Source: an uncultured Lachnospiraceae bacterium (GTDB lineage: Bacteria > Bacillota > Clostridia > Lachnospirales > Lachnospiraceae). From it: 64,000 bases of DNA. The stretch's first letter is position 1. Every line of letters begins with the position of its first letter. Positions 60,832-64,000 of this stretch are shown here, one piece after another. The notes below the pieces were generated by a model. That model was given only the letters and a program-made list of their open reading frames with translations. It searched no databases and was not told the origin of the DNA. The translations under genes and the position numbers were made by a program. Location of the stretch: positions 62,001 through 126,000 of the forward strand of contig CATJTQ010000130.1 in the NCBI GenBank assembly GCA_949743325.1, written 5' to 3'.

Positions 60832-61932
60832 CTATATTCTATCACAAATCAGATCACCCATCTGGCTTGTTCCGACTTGTGTTACTTTAATTTTATCTTT
60901 ATCTGCTTGCGGCATTATATCTATTGTTCTGTAATTATCCTTTAATACCTGCTTAACCGCTGCTTCCACTGCATCAGCCTCTTTATCCAAATCAAAACTA
61001 TAACGAAGCATCATAGCCGCAGAAAGAATTGTTGCGATCGGATTAGCAATACCTTTCCCTGCAATATCTGGTGCAGAACCGCCGCTTGGCTCATATAATC
61101 CAAATTTTGTTTCATTCAAACTTGCCGAAGACAGCATCCCTATTGAACCTGTCACCATACTCGCCTCATCTGACAAAATATCCCCAAACATATTTTCTGT
61201 CAAAATAACATCAAACTGACCTGGATTTTTTACAAGCTGCATTGCACAATTATCTACAAGCATATGTTCATATGAAACTTCTGGATAATCCTTTGCCACA
61301 TCCTCAACAATCTTCCTCCAAAGCCTTGAAGAATCCAAAACATTTGCTTTATCTACACTTGTAACTTTCTTGCGTCTCTTCATGGCAATATCAAATCCTC
61401 GCACTGCGACTCTTCTGATCTCATTTTCATTGTAAGTTAATGTATCTACAGCAGTCATTACACCATCAATTTCTTTAGTTTGGCGCTCACCAAAATACAG
61501 TCCTCCTGTTAGCTCACGCATAATCATCATATCAAACCCACTGCCAATTATATCATTTCTCAGAGGACAAGCCTCTTTAAGCTCTTCATATAAATAAGCT
61601 GGCCTTAAATTAGCAAACAGATTAAGTGACTTTCTTAATTTCAAAAGTCCGGCCTCAGGTCTTTTCTCAGGAGGCAGCTGATACCATGGCGAAGTTGATG
61701 TATTGCCGCCAATTGAACCCATAAGAACCGCATCTGCTGCTTTAGCAGATTCAATTGCCTCATCTGTAAGAGGAACACCATGTACATCAATTGAAGCGCC
61801 TCCCATTAAAATATGTTCATAATTAAACTTATGTCCAAATTTATCTGCAACTTTATCTAAAACTTTTTTAGCTTCTGCAACAACCTCAGGACCTATTCCG
61901 TCTCCAGAAATGACAGCCACATTGTAATTCAT
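60832..61932 (-). CDS. leuB: 3-isopropylmalate dehydrogenase
   Basis: 366 residues: NVAVISGDGIGPEVVAEAKK, LLKLRKSLNLFANLRPAYLY, MIMRELTGGLYFGERQTKEI, VDNCAMQLVKNPGQFDVILT and ENMFGDILSDEASMVTGSIG are those of LeuB. It oxidises and decarboxylates isopropylmalate in leucine synthesis. AGGAAAGGAAG precedes the ATG. First gene of a six-gene operon with ilvD, ilvB, serC, serA and a DUF1015 gene. leuA, leuC and leuD are not adjacent, which is unusual. The upstream leader contains alternative pairings. Confidence 0.96.
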   Translation of the reverse strand: MNYNVAVISGDGIGPEVVAEAKKVLDKVADKFGHKFNYEHILMGGASIDVHGVPLTDEAIESAKAADAVLMGSIGGNTSTSPWYQLPPEKRPEAGLLKLRKSLNLFANLRPAYLYEELKEACPLRNDIIGSGFDMMIMRELTGGLYFGERQTKEIDGVMTAVDTLTYNENEIRRVAVRGFDIAMKRRKKVTSVDKANVLDSSRLWRKIVEDVAKDYPEVSYEHMLVDNCAMQLVKNPGQFDVILTENMFGDILSDEASMVTGSIGMLSSASLNETKFGLYEPSGGSAPDIAGKGIANPIATILSAAMMLRYSFDLDKEADAVEAAVKQVLKDNYRTIDIMPQADKDKIKVTQVGTSQMGDLICDRI

Positions 61933-61958
61933 GCAAATCTTCCTTTCCTATCCTAATT

Positions 61959-62031
61959 AATGCCTTGTTTTTTCTGCGTATTGATTTACCAACAGGGTAC
62001 TTCCCTTATTCAGCCTTGCTTCTTAAGGCAT
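61959..62031 (-). promoter_or_regulatory. Structured leader of the leuB-ilvD-ilvB-serC-serA operon, candidate RNA switch
   Basis: Minus-strand RNA: AAUGCCUU (62031-62024) can pair either with the nearby AAGGC (62017-62013; loop AAGAAGC) or with distant AAGGCAUU (61966-61959; 8 bp). The two pairings exclude each other. Between them is GGGAAGUACCC (62004-61994), a small hairpin. The distal arm ends just ahead of the leuB ribosome binding site. I see no T-box sequences (no TGGNACCGCG) and do not recognise a known riboswitch. Confidence 0.55.
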
Positions 62032-62041
62032 TTTTAAACAT
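62006..62041 (-). CDS. Possible 11-codon leader peptide
   Basis: ATG at 62041 starts MFKNALRSKAE followed by TAA. It begins at or within a base or two of the predicted transcript start, so it could be a leaderless frame. It contains no run of Leu, Ile or Val codons, so classical attenuation by those amino acids is not supported. It may be chance. Confidence 0.25.
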   Translation of the reverse strand: MFKNALRSKAE

Positions 62042-62049
62042 TGAATATA

Positions 62050-62078
62050 ATTATAGACTATGTTGATTATTTTTTCAA
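62050..62078 (-). promoter_or_regulatory. Sigma-A promoter of the leuB operon
   Basis: Minus strand: TTGAAA (62073-62078), 17 bases, TATAAT (62050-62055). Predicted start about 62041-62043, giving a ~110-nt leader. In 62079-62290, the rest of the spacer, I see only AT-rich DNA. Confidence 0.85.
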
Positions 62079-62290
62079 TACTAAAATTTAACATATAAAT
62101 TCAGTCATAACCCCTATATAACGTATAATTTCACATAATTAAACTGTTATTTTGTACTTTAATTACATACCAGAAGTTATTGGATTTTACTTGTTTTTCA
62201 CTGTTATCCTTAACTTAAACATGTATCCTTCTCACGACGATAGCTGATAAAAGCTTTAACATGTCAGCAGCAAACTTAGCAAAACATATA

Positions 62291-62326
62291 AAAACCTTGC
62301 AGATGTCCAGTCAACTGCAAGGTTTT
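62291..62326 (-). terminator. Terminator of the glt operon
   Basis: AAAACCTTGCAG (62291-62302) pairs perfectly with CTGCAAGGTTTT (62315-62326), followed on the minus strand by TTTTTAT. It is about 75 bases past the gltD stop. Confidence 0.85.
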
Positions 62327-62399
62327 ATCAATTTCCAAATTCACTTACTAAAATAAAGTTATAATTTCAACAAATTCCCAAATTAAAGTTATAAATTTT

Positions 62400-63893
62400 T
62401 TACTGAACATACAAATTTGTGTATCCCATTAAGCTTTCATCTATCTCTCTTGCAGCCTCACGTCCCTCTCGAATTGCCCACACAACAAGAGATTGACCAC
62501 GATGCATATCACCTGCAGTAAAAACATTTTTCACATTCGTCTGATATTTACCGCTCTCTGTCTTTACATTTGTCCGCTCATTCACCTCGACACCAAAAGC
62601 TTTTGTCACATAGTCCTGACTTCCAAGAAAACCTGCCGCAATTAGTACTAAATCAGCCTTAATTTCTCTTTCTGTTCCTTCAACAGGCATCATCATCATA
62701 CGTCCGCTCTTTTCATCAACTTTACTCTCAAGCGATACGATCTTAGCTTTTTTTACATTGCCGTTTTTATCTTTTATAAATTCAGTTACTGTTGTTTTAT
62801 AAATTCTAGGATCATGACCAAATACAGCAATTGCCTCCTCCTGTCCGTAATCTGTCTTACAGACCTTAGGCCACTCAGGCCAAGGATTATTCTCTGCACG
62901 TTTATCAGGAAGCTTAGGCATCATCTCCAGCTGTGTCACGCTCGCAGCTCCAAGACGAATTGACGTTCCAACACAATCATTGCCTGTATCGCCTCCGCCG
63001 ATAACAACTACATTTTTCCCTTCTACTGGTATAAATTTCTTGTCTGAAAAATTAGAATCCAGAAGACTTTTCGTTGTCATTTTAAGGAAATCTACAGCGA
63101 AATATATTCCTTTAGCATCTCTTCCCGGAACTTTTATATCTCTTGGATTAGAAGATCCGCAAGCCAGCACTACGCGGTCATACTTCTTTAAAATATCTGC
63201 TGCTTTATAATTACCTCCAACATCAGCATTTGTTACAAATTCAATCCCTTCCTCTTTCATTATATTAATTTTCCTGTCAACTACAGACTTGTCAAGTTTC
63301 ATATTTGGTATTCCATACATTAACAGACCGCCTAATCTGTCAGAACGTTCGAAAACAGTAACCGAATGCCCTCTGTGGTTTAATTGATCCGCAACTGCCA
63401 GACCTGAAGGTCCAGAACCTATAACAGCAACTTTTTTGCCAGTACGGATTTTGGGAGGATTTGCAGCAGCATAACCTTTCTTATATGCATACTCAATAAT
63501 AGCATGTTCATTTTCTTTTGTAGATACCGGCTCATCATAAAGACCACACGTACACGCATTTTCACAGAGAGCGGGACAAACCCTGGAAGTAAACTCCGGA
63601 AAACTGTTAGTCTTCTTCAAACGATAATAAGCTTCCTCCATATTCCCATGGTACACTAAATCATTCCACTCAGGAACAAGATTATGAAGCGGACATCCGC
63701 TAGCCATACCGCCAAGCATCTTACCCGACTGACAAAACGGAACTCCACACTCCATACATCTTGCACCCTGCATCTTTTGTTCTTCTAAAGGCAGAGCAAT
63801 ATGGAATTCTTTAAAATTTTTAATTCTTGCCTCTGGTTTTACCGTCTCACTCGTTCTTCTTTCATATTCCATAAATCCGGTTGGCTTTCCCAT
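62400..63893 (-). CDS. gltD: Glutamate synthase small subunit
   Basis: 497 residues, GGAGG upstream of ATG 63893. N-terminal iron-sulfur part (CMECGVPFCQSGKMLGGMAS, CPALCENACTCGLYD), FAD motif VAVIGSGPSGLAVADQLNHR, NADPH motif VVVIGGGDTGNDCVGTSIRL, and C-terminal VFTAGDMHRGQSLVVWAIRE. It passes electrons from NADPH to the large subunit, making glutamate from glutamine and 2-oxoglutarate. It follows the gltB 3' end by 13 bases. Confidence 0.95.
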   Translation of the reverse strand: MGKPTGFMEYERRTSETVKPEARIKNFKEFHIALPLEEQKMQGARCMECGVPFCQSGKMLGGMASGCPLHNLVPEWNDLVYHGNMEEAYYRLKKTNSFPEFTSRVCPALCENACTCGLYDEPVSTKENEHAIIEYAYKKGYAAANPPKIRTGKKVAVIGSGPSGLAVADQLNHRGHSVTVFERSDRLGGLLMYGIPNMKLDKSVVDRKINIMKEEGIEFVTNADVGGNYKAADILKKYDRVVLACGSSNPRDIKVPGRDAKGIYFAVDFLKMTTKSLLDSNFSDKKFIPVEGKNVVVIGGGDTGNDCVGTSIRLGAASVTQLEMMPKLPDKRAENNPWPEWPKVCKTDYGQEEAIAVFGHDPRIYKTTVTEFIKDKNGNVKKAKIVSLESKVDEKSGRMMMMPVEGTEREIKADLVLIAAGFLGSQDYVTKAFGVEVNERTNVKTESGKYQTNVKNVFTAGDMHRGQSLVVWAIREGREAAREIDESLMGYTNLYVQ

Positions 63894-63906
63894 CTTCTCT
63901 TACCTC

Positions 63907-64000
63907 CTAGCTATTTGTAATGGCATAAAAGGCCTCAATCTGCGCCTGCTCACTGCTTAGACCTTTTTCTTCCATCTGTACAATCGTCATCATCATCTGG
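63907..64000 (-). CDS. gltB: Glutamate synthase large subunit, C-terminal end (partial)
   Basis: The last 30 codons before TAG at 63907: QMMMTIVQMEEKGLSSEQAQ then IEAFYAITNS. The helical C-terminus and position directly ahead of gltD identify it as the end of gltB. The rest of the gene lies outside the window. Confidence 0.75.
   Translation of the reverse strand, partial: QMMMTIVQMEEKGLSSEQAQIEAFYAITNS

Noticed and set aside
61933..62290. T-box leader before leuB
   Set aside because: No specifier stem or TGGNACCGCG-type antiterminator sequence, and the leader is too short.

Overview
The window is low-GC, Gram-positive, anaerobe-type DNA, most like a motile gut Lachnospiraceae (the Lachnospira/Eubacterium/Roseburia neighbourhood). 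Support comes from the SCIFF peptide and its radical-SAM maturase beside a fused SecDF, a GGGtGRT/IscU-like pair, a CheV-type chemotaxis protein, a GH28 pectin hydrolase, LysM-GH18 and SleB-like hydrolases, and strong AGGAGG ribosome binding sites with frequent TTG/GTG starts. No rRNA is present. Species cannot be fixed from the sequence alone.

Layout. 1-6863 is chromosomal: the start of a cheV-like gene, a lipoprotein, a sensor kinase without a partner regulator in view, a Cys-rich small protein, a GNAT enzyme, a LysM-GH18 hydrolase and an Mbeg1-like lipase-fold protein. 6864-31091 is an integrated element, bounded by a perfect 20-bp direct repeat and carrying its integrase at the right end. 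31053-49250 is chromosomal: GGGtGRT/IscU pair, GH28, secDF-scfB-scfA, a CNNM/CBS protein, MATE and EamA transporters, an amidase, an FAD protein, a DnaJ/DUF5685/zinc-ribbon operon, queH and two tRNA-Thr genes, with a Fic gene cut off at one tRNA. 49700-64000 holds mscS, a glgB paralogue that has lost catalytic residues, DUF6465, a six-gene leuB-ilvD-ilvB-serC-serA-DUF1015 operon behind a well-defined promoter and structured leader, and gltD with the end of gltB.

The element is the most interesting part. All cargo except the integrase runs on the minus strand. One good sigma-A-type promoter (28801-28829) precedes about 22 kb of closely packed genes. These encode membrane and phage-accessory proteins including two DUF6353 paralogues, a SleB-like hydrolase, a BRO-N protein, a 901-residue single-chain RNA polymerase-like protein with a DFDGD motif, and then a siphophage-type tail module (major tail protein, chaperones, a very short tape measure, Dit, Tal, baseplate/fibre proteins) with lysis genes (M15 endolysin, XhlA-like, holin). 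No terminase, portal, capsid, head-tail connector, replication gene or recognisable repressor is visible. It looks like a mobile, capsid-less, tail-producing element with its own RNA polymerase-like protein, inserted in the 3' end of the GGGtGRT gene. Whether it makes tailocin-like particles, depends on a helper, or is a decayed prophage cannot be settled here.

How genes work together: scfA, scfB and secDF form the conserved SCIFF locus. The leuB operon couples branched-chain amino acid and serine synthesis, next to glutamate synthase. The element's tail and lysis genes form a self-contained assembly-and-release set.
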